Source of the DNA: Aquarana catesbeiana
Lineage: Eukaryota > Chordata > Amphibia > Anura > Ranidae
Length of the DNA stretch: 64,000 nt
Reading direction: 5' to 3'
Assembly: GCF_042186555.1 (NCBI RefSeq)
Contig: NC_133332.1
Span: 238,717,015 to 238,781,014, forward strand
The notes under the pieces were generated by a model that had not been told where the DNA came from, searched no databases, and saw only the letters and a list, made by a program, of their open reading frames with translations. The translations under genes and the position numbers were made by a program. How positions within the stretch are numbered: position 1 is the first letter of the stretch; each line of letters begins with the position of its first letter. Shown piece after piece: positions 10,784 to 22,655 of the stretch.

Positions 10784-13700
10784 ATGTCTGGAAGGCCAAC
10801 AAGGAGAGGCAGACAGTCACAAGCCAATAAAAGAGGACAAGCAGGCTCTGTGTCTAGAGGCAACAGTGCTGGTCATGGAGACGGTGCATCCTCATCAGCA
10901 CGTGGCCGTGGGACACGCTTGGCCTTTTTTTCGGCAGCTGGCCGTGTTGAGCCGCAACATGCGGAAGACTTGGTCAAGTGGATGACCAAGCCGTCCTCAT
11001 CCTCTCTCACCCATGCTCAGGGTACTTTGTCTGGCAAAGCAGCTGCCTCTTCCCTCGGCTCAATGTCATCAGTGACTCCTTCCCTAGCCCCACCATGTCC
11101 TCCTGAGGAGTCCCTCGAACTGTTTGACCACAGTGCTGGGTACATGCTCCAGGAAGATGCCCAGCGTTTGGAAGGCTCTGATGATGATACTGAGCTAGAT
11201 GAAGGCAGTAACGTGAGCACGGACAGAGGGGTGCCCAAGAAGGACAGCAATCTGGCAGTCATGCTCCCCCTGCTGCAGCATACTGCCAGGTTTGCTCCAG
11301 TGATGAGGAGGGAGGGGATGATGAGGTCATTGACTCAACGTGGGTGCCTGATAGGAGAGAGGAGGAGGAGGCGGCACATCACCAACGAGGCAGGATGCCC
11401 TCCAGGGGTCAACCTAGGGGCAGCACACTGACTGCATCACACCCCAAAGCTCCGCATGTGCAGGGCGCTGCAATCTTTGCGCGTTATTCAAAAAATTCTT
11501 TGGTGTGGGCCTTTTTTGAGACGAGTGCATCAGATCGCACCGCTGCTATTTGCAACATATGTCTCAAGCGTATCTCGCGTGGCCAAAACATCTCCCGCTT
11601 GGGTACCACATGCTTGACCAGACATATGTTGACCTGCCATGCAGTTCGTTGGCAAGCGTATCTAAAAGACCCACACCAAAGAACAAAGAGGACCTCTCCT
11701 TGCTCCTCATCAGCTGAGATCTCCAACCCCACTATACCTTCAGTCCTCTCTGAGACCTGCACTGAGAGGAATGAAGGTGTAGAATTAGGTGTGTCACAGC
11801 CAAGTACTTGTGGGCAATCTGCTTTCGGTACACCGACGTCAGATTGTACCAGGCAAATTTCCCTGCCCCAGCTGCTGCACCGCCGAAAGAAGTTTGCTCC
11901 CAGCCATCCACATGCCCAGTGGTTGAATGCCAGCTTGGCAAAATTGCTAGCACTTCAACTGCTGCCTTTTCAGTTGGTAGACTCTGCCCCCTTCCGTGAG
12001 TTTGTGGAATGTGCGGTTCCTCAGTGGCAGGTACCCAAACGCCACTTTTTCTCACGGAAGGCGATTCCGGCTCTCTACCGGCATGTGGAAGGCAATGTCC
12101 ATGCCTCGCTGGACAGGGCGGTCAGCGGTAAGGTGCATATTACCGCTGACTCATGGTACAGCAGGCATGGACAGGGACGTTACCTAAGTTTCACAGCGCA
12201 TTGGGTGACTCTGCTGGCAGCTGGGAAGGATGCAGGACAAGGTGCAGTAGTGTTGGAGGTTGTTCCGCCACCACGCCTCCAAAATGCCAGTACTAATGAT
12301 TGTGACACACCTCTCTCCTCCACCCCCTCCTCTTCTTCTTCATGGCCTCTTCCTGTGCTTTGTCCTCGGAACCAGCGGTACGCAGGCCAAAAGATGCCAT
12401 GCGGTGCTTGAGCTGGTGTGCTTGGGGGACAGGGGCCACACTGGGGCAGAGGTTCTGTCAGTTCTGCAGGGGCAGGTTCAGAGGTGGTTGACACCACGCC
12501 AACTTAAGGCAGGAATGGTGGTTTGCGACAATGGCACCAACCTCCTCTCTGCCCTCCGACAGGGACAAATGACCCATGTGCCCTGTTTGGCTCATGTCCT
12601 TAACTTGGTGGTGCAGCGGTTCTTGGGCAGGTACCCGGGCTTACAGGATGTCCTGAGGCAGGCCAGGAAAGTCTGTGTGCATTTCCGCCGGTCATATAAT
12701 GCCAGTGCTCGGCTGGCGGACCTCCAAAAGGAGTTCAACCTGCCCAAGAACCGCCTAATTTGTGACATGCCCACCAGGTGGAACTCAACGTTGGCCATGC
12801 TGCAGCGGCTGCACACGCAGCAGAGGGCCATCAATGAGTACCTGTGCGACTATGGCACCAGGACAGGGTCAGGGGAGCTTGTTTTTTTTTCCCCATGCCA
12901 GTGGGCCATGATCAGGGATGCATGCACTGTTCTGTCACCATTTGAGGAGGCCATGAGGATGGTGAGCAGTGACAGTGCATGCATCAGTGACACTGTCCCC
13001 CTTGTCCTCCTGTTGGAGCACACGCTGTGTGGAATAATGGACAGGGCACTTGAGGCAGAACAGAGGCAGGAAGAGGAAGACTTCCTTAGCTCTCAAGGCC
13101 CCCTTTATCCAGACAGTGTTCCTGCGTGCCCGCCGATCACACAGGAAGAGGAGGAGGAGGAGGATTGTGTCAGTATGGAGGTGGAGCCTGGCACTCAGCA
13201 TCAGCTGCGGACCATGTCATCCTCAGTGACCCAGAGGACTCCAGACCGAATGCCTCAGCAAACCTACGCTGCATGGCCTCCCTGATCCTGCAAAGCCTGC
13301 GTAAGGATCCTCGTATTCAAGGTATCAAGGAGAAGGACCAATACTGGCTGGCAACCCTCCTTGATCCACGTTACAAGGGTAAGGTTGCGGACCTTATCTT
13401 GCCGTTGCAGAGGGAGCAGAGGATGAAACATCTTCGGGAGGCCTTGCACAAAGGTTTGTGCAACGCGTTCCCAGAGACTGGGAGGTTACAAACTCCTGTT
13501 TCTGGACAACGTGTTGCTGAGACTTCGATCAGTCAAAGAAGGAGCTGCGGAGAAGGTGGCCGTCTGACCGATGCGTTCAGACAATTTTTTAGTCCGCAGC
13601 CCCAAGGTATGATCGGTTCCAGCAATCATCGCCAGCGTCTGTTTTACATGGTGCAGGAATACCTAGGGGCAAGATCTGACTTGGACACCTTTCCCACCGA

Positions 13701-13950
13701 AAATCCTCTGGGTTACTGGGTCTTGAGGATGGATCACTGGCCAGAGCTTGCACAGTATGCAATTGAGCTACTGGCCTGTCCTGCATCCAGCGTTCTTTCG
13801 GATCGCACATTCAGTGCTGCTGGAGGCTTTGTAACCGATCACAGGGTGCATCTGTCCACCGACTCGGTCGATCGACTGACCTTCATAAAAATGAATCAGT
13901 CTTGGATCACCACCAGCTACCAAGCACTTGATGCTGATGTAACCGAATAA
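10784..13950 (+). pseudogene. hAT transposase with BED zinc finger (frameshifted)
   Basis: This encodes the DDE transposase of the surrounding hAT element; such proteins bind the element's ends and cut and paste it in the nucleus. The start ATG at 10784 gives MSGRPTRRGRQSQ. A BED zinc finger lies near 11500-11640 (CNICLKRI then TRHMLTCH). Catalytic-domain parts follow: ITADSWYSRHG near 12140, CDNGTNLLSAL near 12520, and PCLAHVLNLV near 12580. The hAT C-terminal dimerisation domain is near 13690-13900 (CPASSVLSDRTFSAAGG), ending in TAA at 13948-13950. The length, about 1,050 codons, is long for the family because of an acidic, serine-rich N-terminus. Three frame changes are needed, at about 11200-11300, 12375-12410 and 13190-13230. 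Short introns are possible, but no clear splice sites were seen, so decay is the simpler reading. Confidence 0.85.
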
Positions 13951-14049
13951 TTTTTTTTGAAATCTCAGATCCCTTCAAAGACTGCCTATGCTGAGTGACT
14001 ATCCTGAGTAATTATCCTCTTCCTCCTCAATGATCACGCTGATAGCTTG

Positions 14050-15060
14050 TAAGAACATTTTTGGTTCTGGGTGCCGTCACCAGTGCCTAAGGCCCAATTT
14101 TTCAGCCCCTGTTTAACAGGGGCGTGTAATTACAATTTTTGATGCAATACTTTGCAGCAGGGCTCGTTCCTACGTTCCAACTAGAGTATCTGTGAGGGGT
14201 TGCAGTGTTGTGGCACCAGCACCAGTGCCTAAGGCCTAATTTTTCAGCCCCTGTTTAACAGGGGCATGTAATTACAATTTTTGATACAATACTTTGCAGC
14301 AGGGCTCGTTCCTGCGTTCCAACTAGAGTATCTGTGAGGGGTTGGAGTGTTGTGGCACCAGCACCAGTGCCTAAGGCCTAATTCTTCAGCCCCTGTTTAA
14401 CAGGGGCATGTAATTACAATTTTTGACGCAATACTTTGCAGCAGGGCTCGTTCTTGCGTTCCAACTAGAGTATCTGTGAGGGGTTGCAATGTTGTGGCAC
14501 CAGTGCCTAAGGCCCAATTTTTCAGCCCCTGTTCCACAGGGGCATGTAATTATAATTCTTGATCTAATATTTCATAGCAGGGCCCGTTTCTGTGCCCACC
14601 AAGAGCGAGTGAGGACTTACAGTGTTGTGGCACCAGCACCACCACCAAAGGCCCAATTTTTCAGCCCCTGTTCAACAGGGGCATGTAATTACAATTCTTG
14701 AGCTAATATTTCATAGCAGGGCCGTTTCTGCGCCCACCATGAGCGAGTGAGGACTTACAGTGTTGTGGCACCAGCACCACCACCACCACCACCAAAGTCC
14801 CATTTTTTCTGCCCTTGTTCAACAGGGGCATGTAATTACAATTCTTGATCTAATATTTCACAGCAGGGCCCGTTTCTGCGCCCACCAAGAGCGAGTGAGG
14901 ACTTACAGTGTAGTGGCACCAGCACCACCACCAAAGGACCAATTTTTCTGCCCCTGTTCAACAGGGGCATGTAATTACAATTCTTGATCTAATATTTCAC
15001 AGAAGGGCCCTGTGAGGGCTTACAGTGTTGTGGCCACAACAACACCTAAGGCCCAAATTT
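14050..15060 (+). repeat. About 142-bp tandem array, seven units
   Basis: CAGTGCCTAAGGC recurs at 14081, 14223, 14365 and 14501, giving spacings of 142, 142 and 136. It then continues as a diverged form with (CCA)n in place of the first motif up to about 15060. Each unit holds a small palindrome, CAGCCCCTGTT then AACAGGGGC. It lies directly 3' of the hAT transposase and may be part of its 3' untranslated or subterminal region. Confidence 0.88.
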
Positions 15061-15075
15061 CTGCTGAGTATATAG

Positions 15076-15498
15076 GACAGGCCCCTACTTTCAAACATCC
15101 AGCTTACAAACGACTCCTACTTGCAAACGGAAGGAGACAACAGGAAGTGAGATGAAATCTACCCCTAGGAAGGGAAATTCTCTCCTGTAAGAGTTAATAT
15201 GGGAAAAACATTTCTCCTTTCCACTGATGCTTTATCACCAATCCTTGTTTCACAAAAAACCCCAAATTTTCAAAAAACATTTGTCACTGGGACAAAAACT
15301 GAGGTTAAATCTTCTGAAGAGGAGCACAGACAGCAAAACAAATGTCACAGGGGTGATAACCCTTCCCTGTGTTTTCCAAAAAGCTTAAAAAAGATTTTTT
15401 GGCTGGAGCTAAACACGTTAAAAATGTACCCGTTCAAAATTACAAACAGATTCTACTTAACAACAAACCTACAGTCCCTGTCTTGTTTGCACCGCCTG
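15076..15498. mobile_element. Non-autonomous DNA element (family also at 32406)
   Basis: The sequence matches the element at 32406-32822 over its whole length, for example CTTACAAACGACTCCTACTT and TTTTTTGGCTGGAGCTA. The right end reads CACCGCCTG before TA (15499-15500). The left end is diverged (GGACAGGCCCCTA). It lies inside the hAT, which lies inside a Tc1, making three nested levels. It has no coding capacity. Confidence 0.7.
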
Positions 15499-16113
15499 TA
15501 TACTGCTGTTCAGAGTACAGAGCCTGTATACTGCTGTTTCCTTTTTTAATTTGGGTGCGGGGTTCCCCTTACTATCCGTACAAGACCCAAAGGGCCTGGT
15601 AATGGACTGGGGGGTACCCATGCCGTTTGTCTCACTGATTTTCATCTATATTCATCTTTTCATTTTGCCAGGACCCGACATTACATTAAACCCGCAAGCA
15701 GTTTTAAATGACTTTTTTTCCTTTAAAAATTACATTTTGTGCAGGGACTGTTCTAAGCACGGGAAACACGCACCACTTTACAGGCATACTATAGACATCC
15801 CCCAGGTACGATATTTAAAGGAATATTTCACTTTTTTTTTTTTTACTTTAAGCATCATTAAAATCACTGCTCCCGAAAAAACGGCTGTTTTTAAAAGTTT
15901 TTTTTGCATTGATACACGTCCCCTGGGGCAGGACCCGGGTCCCCAAACCCTTTTTAGGACAATACCATGAAAATTAGCCTTTAAAATGAGCACTTTTGAT
16001 TTTGAACGTTCGAGTCCCATAGACGTCAATGGGGTTCTAACGTTCGTGCGAATTTTCGGTCCATCGCAGGTTCTGGTGCGAACCGAACCGGGGGGGTGTT
16101 CGGCTTATTCCTA

Positions 16114-16316
16114 GTCTCCAGACCTAAATCCTATTGATCATCTGTTGGGCATCCTCAAATGGAAGGTGGAGGAGCGCAAGGTCTCTAACATCCACCAGCT
16201 CCGTGATATCATGGAGGAGTGAAAGAGGACTCCAGTGGCAACCTGTTAAGCTCTGGTTAACTCCATGCCTAGGAGAGTTAAGGCAGTGCTGGAAAATAAT
16301 GGTGGCCACAGAAAAT
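16114..16316 (+). pseudogene. Tc1-type transposase, C-terminal part (broken)
   Basis: This is the continuation of the transposase cut at 7894. After the second GTCTCCAG copy it reads SPDLNPIDHLLGILKWK and continues to the C-terminal segment ending near 16316, with a premature TGA after the HQLRDIMEE segment (about 16219). It is followed by the right terminal repeat of the Tc1 element. Confidence 0.82.
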
Positions 16317-16599
16317 ATTGACACTTTGGGCCCAATTTGGACATTTTCACTTAGGGGTTTACTCACTTTTGTTGCCAGCGATTCAGACATTAATGGCTAT
16401 GTGTTGAGTTATTTTGAGGGGACAGCAAATTTACAATGTTATACAAGCTGTACGCTCACTACTTTACATTGTAGCGAAGTGTCATTTCTTCAGTGTTGTC
16501 ACATGAAAAGATAAAATATTTACAAAAATGCGAGGGGTGTACTCACTTTTGTGAGATATATGAATTGGTTTAAAAATATAATAATGCCTGGAAAAACAC

Positions 16600-17130
16600 C
16601 TTAAAGATCTTGTTTAACTTTTAGCAAAGTATTTTTTCTTAAATTCCCTCTATACTTCCTATCCCTTCCCTTCATTTCTTCCACACCTCCTCTTCCATCC
16701 CCTCCCTTCATCCTCTTCCTAAATGCACCCCCTCCATCCCTCAATCCTTCTCATCTTCTCCCTCCTCCTTCCCTATATCCCCTTCTTCAATCCCTGCCAA
16801 TCCCCTTCCTTTTTCTCTCACTTTTCATCCCCTCCCTTCATTCTTACCAACACTCCTACCTTCGCCCCCTCTCAATCTTAACCCTCCTTTCCATCCCCTC
16901 CATCCATCCCTTCCCTACATTCCCTCTGTCCATCACTTCTATTCCTCTCTCCATTTCCACCATGCCCTTCCTCATCTCTTCACTCTCTTCCATCCCCTCC
17001 CTTCGCCTTCTCCATCCACTCCTTCCATTCTATTCCCTTCCTCTATCTCATCCCATTCCTTCTTCCATCTATCCTCTCGCTACATTCTATTCCAACCCAC
17101 CATGCCCTCCTTCCATTGCTTGTCTTTTAT
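16600..17130. repeat. Polypyrimidine low-complexity tract
   Basis: About 480 bases are almost all C and T on the plus strand, with degenerate CCCTTCCATCC-like units (16640-17125). No periodic unit is strict. It could form non-B DNA (H-DNA), which is inference. Confidence 0.85.
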
Positions 17131-17466
17131 AAATATTGTATGTGAGAACCCACAAAAGCATTTGCAGATGAAGGGCCAGACACAACACAGCGGAACAGCA
17201 CATAGGGGGAATCCATTAGAAGTCTGGGGTCATAAGTGGCAGCCTCCTAGGTCACTATTGCTAGTTTAGGCTGGATTCTGTTTCCAACATTGTTTAGAGG
17301 TTTCTTTTCTCCACACGTGGTGTAACTGATGATAAATGCAGGAGCTGTTTACCATCTGGACGGGAGTGGAAATGAACCGATTTAGAACTGCCAAGTAATT
17401 GACTGCACACTCCTTTCAGCTGCTTAGGGTTCAGGTTAAATAAATGCTTCTAAAGTAAGACAAGTC
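17131..17466. other. LINE left flank with a 45-bp segment copied inside the LINE
   Basis: No gene was seen. The segment 17365-17409 is repeated without a mismatch at 18761-18805, inside the neighbouring LINE. No other feature was recognised. Confidence 0.7.
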
Positions 17467-17587
17467 GGGGGGCGTGGCCGGAATGGCAGACTAAGCAGAC
17501 GTGTTCCTGAGCTCTCCTGGAGTGTGATCCGGGAAACCTGGCAGTCAGAAGAGGGGTAAGAGACTGACAATCCCCCCGAATATCCCG

Positions 17588-18193
17588 GTGGAGATCAGCC
17601 CGGTCTCCCGCTCCTTAGGATCCCCTGCGCGCGATAGCAATATGGCATCGCAAACAGACCACGAGGCGGATCCTGTTTCAGCACCCCCGGGAGTGCCGGA
17701 GATAATAGCGGCTATCAACTCCTGCCAAACTGTGATCACCTCCTGCCAGACTACTTTGTTGAGGGCGGTTCCCTGGCCCTGTTTACAGAAGACCTGCTGC
17801 GCTCCTTGTTACCAGCAGCTCAGCTTACCCCATACTTTGCGGTTGAGAGGGCCCATTGGGTCCCGCCTAGCCCCGGGCCTTAGGTGGCCCCACCTCGCAC
17901 CTTCAATCTCAGGCTGCTAAATTTTCGGGACCGGGACAAGCTGCTCAGGGCCTCTCGCACTGCTGGTGAACTACCTTTCAAGAATGTCAACCTCCTGCTG
18001 TTTCCTGACTACACCATGGAGACACAGTGACAGCGACGCTCTTTTGATGCTGTGAAAGCCGCCCTGAGGAGGAAAGGAATTAAATACAGCATCTTGTTCC
18101 CTGCTAAGCTGTGGGTGGTGGACGGGGAGACGGTTCGCTTCTTCACCAACCCCAAGAATGCATCCACCTGGTTGGAAGCTCTGCCCCTGTAAG
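17588..18193 (+). pseudogene. LINE ORF1 protein remnant (RNA-binding chaperone)
   Basis: ORF1 proteins of L1 elements bind the element RNA through a coiled coil, an RNA-recognition fold and a C-terminal domain. Here the N-terminal part from ATG 17588 (MASQTDHEADPVSAPPGVPE region) stops resembling the family after about 17760. The frame then shifts, and the coiled coil and first half of the RNA-recognition fold are missing. EDLLRSLLPAAQ appears near 17788. The C-terminal domain follows (FRDRDKLLRASR near 17930, LLFPDYTMETQ near 18000, a TGA stop at 18028, then KAALRRKGIKYSILFPAKLW). It is an internally deleted pseudogene. Confidence 0.78.
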
Positions 18194-18760
18194 AAGACTG
18201 CGCTGTCTACTCTGTGATGTCTGACTGCTTTGGTGTGATCGTTCTCTCCACATTACTGGAACTGAAAGCGTGACTGTGCCCTTGTCCCTATGCCCTGATA
18301 TCCTTCCCAGCTCCCGCGCACAGTTGCTGTAATCGGGGGTCATGCAGGATGTGCTGGACTGCTTTGAGCCCCCCTCCCCCGGTTCTCCAGGATGTCCTAA
18401 CTGTCACTGATCCACAGTTGCCGCTTACAGATGTATAACCCACCTATGGACCTCATTATATCCCAGGTTGCCTCTGGGTTTACTTGCTCTGGGTTTTTCT
18501 TTATTTTGCACTACTTGATTCCTGTAACAGACTCTGATGAATATGCCCCTGCTCAGTCAGGTGAAAGACAGGACACCTTCTCCGTTACATGTCACTCCAA
18601 CAGCTCTAGGACGGGACCAGTTACACACACGCCTAGACCCCACAGCTCACTCGAGGCGTTGTGATGTCCCAGTCTGGTTGCACTACCCCAACTTAGGTTA
18701 CTAGTTCTTGGACTATGAGTTTTTTGGGACTCAAGTGCTCTTCACTGTTCCGAGGTGCAC

Positions 18761-18841
18761 AGTGGAAATGAACCGATTTAGAACTGCCAAGTAATTGACT
18801 GCACAACGGCCAACCCTCCTTACGGGGAGGGTTGGCCGTTG
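18761..18841. repeat. 45-bp flank copy joined to a perfect 16-bp hairpin
   Basis: Bases 18761-18805 are identical to 17365-17409. Directly after, overlapping by two bases, is a perfect inverted repeat: arms 18804-18819 and 18826-18841 with loop TTACGG. This compound insert lies between ORF1 and ORF2 of the LINE. Confidence 0.9.
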
Positions 18842-19069
18842 CTAACCATGGTTGGTTGCTCATGTTATTTTTTTGTTTTCAAGTTACTGTTGGTCTTTTT
18901 GTGCAAATGTTCGTTAGTATCTATGTGATTCTCAGGTGTAGCTGTGCTCCAGAAGACTATGTGCTGTGTGTTCCCAGTAAGTCAGGGGGTGTGAGCTGCT
19001 CTCCCCTGGGGTACTGGCTTCGGGCACCACTACTATTGAATCTCCTAACCTTATTAATATACCCTCGCC

Positions 19070-22000
19070 ATGGCTAAGTGCTTAGTGGTATCGTGGAATG
19101 TACGAGGGCTTAACTCTGCTGTCAAACGCTCACTGGTGCTTGGCTACCTACGTAAGTTCTGCCCACGGGTGTGTATCCTCCAGGAGACACATCTTATGGG
19201 TTCCTGCAATCTCAGTCTGAAGCGGGCCTGGGTCGGTGCTCACTACCATGCACCCTATTCTAACTATGCCAGGGGTGTTAGTGTTCTGGTGCACAAATCC
19301 CTACCGTTTCAACTTTTGGGTGTTAAACTCGACCCGGGGGGCAGATAGGTACTTCTCCACGCTCTGATTTCAGAGATCCCCTTCATGATAGTGGGAGTCT
19401 ATCTGCCACCCCCTGCCGATATAGATGTGCTTCATGTGCTGATGCAGCAGGTTACGATGTGCAATGTTGAAAATGTTCTACTTATGGGTGATTTTAATAT
19501 GGCTCCATCTAGAGAGCTGGACAGGATGCACGCTTCTGGTCCTCAACAGCATGGACTCTCCCACTGGGCCTCCGCCTTCCACATGACAGATGTTTGGCGA
19601 CATTTCCACCCCTCTGATAGGGAATATACCTACTTCCCGAACCATGTCCTGCATTGACCTGGCCTTTGCCTCCCCTGCTCTGATGCAGAGGGTGGTCTCT
19701 GCTGAGATACTCTCACAAGGAATCTCAGATCATGCTCCGGTAACTGTTACCATCCAGCTCTCTCATGTGGAGGGTGAGAGGTTATGGCGGCTGTCCAAAT
19801 ATTTGATTATGGACCCTGAGATCCAGGAGGAGCTACTGGAGGCATTGTGTACTTTTTGGATAAATAATGCGGATTCTGCTGGGCCTCTGGTGGTGTGGGA
19901 CACTTTTAAATTTTGGCTTAGAGGTGAATACATGGGTCGAATAGCCGGTAAGCAAAGGCAATCTGCGCAGTCTCTGAGGCACCTGGAGGAGCAGGCGAGG
20001 TTGAGGGAGGCTGAGTATGAACAGTCTCCTGATCAGGCTCACTATGTGCTCTGGCAGGACACCCTGAGGGAATTGTCCCTCCTTAAAGCTGAACTCACCA
20101 AAAAATCCAAGCTTGACAGTGCCCAGAGGGTTTTTGAATTCAGGGATAAGAACGGTGGGCTGCTGGCCTGGCTAGCCAGGGGGCAGCAGACTCACATTGG
20201 TAGGCTGAAAGATCTGGATGGTCGTATGTTGACGGCTCCAGCAGATATCAATGTGAGATTCCTTGAGTTCTACCAAACCCTATACTCCTCTAGGGCAAAC
20301 TTTGATAACTCTGAGCTGCTCCACTATCAGGACCAGGTCTCGCTCCCCTCCTTGAAAGCAGGGAAGTGCGAAGAGCTAGATAAGGACATCTCTCTTGAGG
20401 AAGTACAAGAGGCCTTGCGATCTATGCAGTCAGGAAAGGCCCCTGGGCCAGATGGAATCCCCATTGAATTTTACTCTTTATACCAAGAATTTTTAGCACC
20501 TAGGTTTACCTCATTATTGCAGCAATTTTCCACCTTAGGCTCCTTGCCAGATTCGTTGTCCAACACGATTGTGGTTTTGGTGCACAAACCTGGCAAGGAC
20601 CCCGAGGAGTGCGCCTCTTACCGGCCTATCTCTCTAATTAATGCTGATGCTAAATTATTAGCTAAAATACTGGCCATTAGGCTCGGCAAAGTGATAGAGG
20701 ACCTTGTTCATGTAGATCAGACCAGGTTTATGCCAGGGAAGGTTACTGATATTCATATCCATCGCCTGTTCCTGAATCTAGTCACCTCTCATAGTAACGG
20801 GGGAACAAAAGTCATAGCCTCCCTTGACGCGGAGAAGGCTTTTGACTCCGTTGAATGGGAATACTTGTGGGCGGGGGTGCGGAAGTTTGGGGTGGGACCT
20901 AAATTTCTTCACTAGCTCAGTTTGTTATACAAGGCCCCTAGGGCAAGGATCCGGGTGAATGATACCCTTTCAGATTTTTTTTCTCCTTCAGAGGGGGACC
21001 CGGTAAGGCTGTCCACTGTCTCCCAGCTTATTTGCACTGGCCCTGGAGCCCCTGGTGGTCTTAGTCAGAGAATCTAGTCGCATTGTGGGACTCTGGGTTG
21101 GCCCTCTGGAGGAGAAAATATCCCTATATGCGGATGACACCCTGTTATATCTACATGATGCAGACTCTTCGCTACAGGCTGCCCTAGAGGCTTTCGATGA
21201 GTTTGGGCGGTTCTCAGGGATTCGTATTAACTGGTCTAAGTCTGTCCTATTCCCTCTAGATGCGCAGACTAGGGATCCTGCATCCCAGACCGTGTTACGG
21301 AGGGTGGAAGAGTTCACGTGTCTAGGCATAAGGATTTTGCAAGATTCCCAGTCCTTCCAGTGCCTTAACTTTCAGCCCATAGTCACACGCCTGAAAGACC
21401 ATTGCTCTCGTTGGGCTAATCTGCCCCTTAATCTACTAGGGCGAATTAATATTTTAAAAATGAGTTATCTACCTAAGTTCAACTATATCTTTAGGGATTG
21501 CCCTACATGGATATCCCAGACCTTCTTCAGGGACTTAGACAGCTGTATTGGCTCTTTTCTGTGGTGGGGATCTTCCCCTCGTATGGCCAGATCTACTCTT
21601 CAGCTCCCTGTGAGCTATGGTGGTCTGGCTTTCCCTAACCTGCTGGTGTACTACTGAGCGGCCATGTTGGTCATGATTAGGTGGTGGTTCGAGCAGTCCA
21701 GGACTAATGCGGCGGTCTGTCTGGAGGCAGCTATTGTGGGATTTCTCACGGAAGTAGGCAACCTGGTGTATCAAGGGGCCTTGTCATACCCCTCTCTGCC
21801 GAATCCTACTAAAGTTACTCTACGGTATGGGGGGTGGCTAGAAGAAGGTTTTTATCTCCCAACCGGTGGTCCCCCTACTGTCTGTTATGTGGGAACTCGG
21901 CTCTCCCACACTTTAGAACAATCCCTGACCCACAGCTATGGGCCCGTTATGGCATTAAACTGTTGAAGAATATTGTCTCTGCCGGGGTCCTCATTCCCTT

Positions 22001-22655
22001 TCTGGACCTTGCGAGTAGGCATGGCCTCCCTGCATGGATGATGTTTTGCTACCATCAGTTGTGACACGCCTTCCTTGCACATTTCCCGACTCCGCCTGTC
22101 CTCGGGGCAGATGTGGTCGAGGAGTTACTGGCTCAAGAATCCCTAGATAAGCCCCTTTCTGCGCTGTACCTGACATTACTCTGAACAGATTCACCAAAAA
22201 TGGATGCATTGTGGGATAAGTGGAGGGCAGACATACCGACTCTGGATAGGGAAACATGGGAGGAGTGCATCGAAAACAGTTCCCAGCTGGTGATATCCTC
22301 TGGGGATAAATTAATTCAAGCCAAATTCCTGCACAGGATATACTTTATGCCTCAGAGACTGCATAGAATATACCCAAAGAGGTCCCGGAATTGCCCGCGC
22401 TGTCAATCTCTTGACAGCACCTATATTCATATGTTTTGGGCCTGTCCTAGACTCTCCCGTTACTGGTCCGCCATAGTGGAGTTTATTAATGTCCGCCTCC
22501 AACTGGAGATACCATTGACGGCTGAGTTGGCCTTACTGGGCATACAGGAAGATGAACAGAGACCTCGGTACACTAAGCTGCTGCTCTCACTGTTACTTTT
22601 TTATGCCAAAAAAGAGATCCTACTAAAGTTGAGGGCATGGGAGAACTCAAATTAA
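19070..22655 (+). pseudogene. LINE ORF2: endonuclease and reverse transcriptase (decayed)
   Basis: ORF2 nicks target DNA and copies the element RNA at the nick. From ATG 19070 the AP-endonuclease domain reads VVSWNVRGLN, ILQETHLMG and later GDFNMAP. The reverse transcriptase holds ASYRPISLINADAKLLAKIL near 20610, ASLDAEKAFDSVEWE near 20820 and the catalytic LYADDTLLYL near 21125. The C-terminal motif is CPRCQSLDSTYIHMFWAC near 22400, a C-x2-C-x8-H-x4-C pattern. Breaks are a TAG at 19346, a frameshift near 19640, a TAG at 20913, a frameshift near 20990, a TAA at 21004 replacing a glutamine in the GTRQGCPLSP motif, a TGA at 21655, and shifts near 21900 and 22070-22200. It cannot make an active enzyme. 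Confidence 0.88.

Larger units (their letters stand above)
7903..16113 (+). mobile_element. hAT-superfamily transposon with transposase gene (8.2 kb)
   Basis: The ends are TAGGGATGAGC on the left and the inverted, slightly diverged GCTTATTCCTA on the right. They are flanked by the exact 8-bp target duplication GTCTCCAG (7895-7902 and 16114-16121), the hAT hallmark. Removing the element and one duplication restores the Tc1 transposase motif SPDLNPID. The order inside is: left subterminal repeats with TTGGCCAA blocks (8060-8170), a 45-bp tandem array, three 107-bp units, a TA run, the transposase gene, a 142-bp tandem array, a small nested element at about 15076-15498, and right subterminal sequence shared with the fold-back element at 4260-6596. 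Exact duplications suggest it is younger than its host. Confidence 0.9.
6757..16563 (+). mobile_element. Tc1/mariner transposon, split by a hAT insertion
   Basis: The left terminal repeat begins CAGTATCTCACAAAAGT after TA at 6755-6756. The right end carries the inverted form ACTTTTGTGAGATA to about 16560. The two terminal repeats are about 210 bp long and share several blocks, for example the region around TTGGGCCCAAT at 6976 and 16330. Removing the inserted hAT and one 8-bp duplication leaves an element of about 1.6 kb, the normal Tc1 size. The transposase is decayed, so the host element was old or already dead. Confidence 0.88.

Noticed and set aside
10784..13950. Reading the hAT transposase as a domesticated host gene
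   Set aside because: It lies inside terminal repeats with target duplications and has frame changes, which fits an ordinary decaying transposon.
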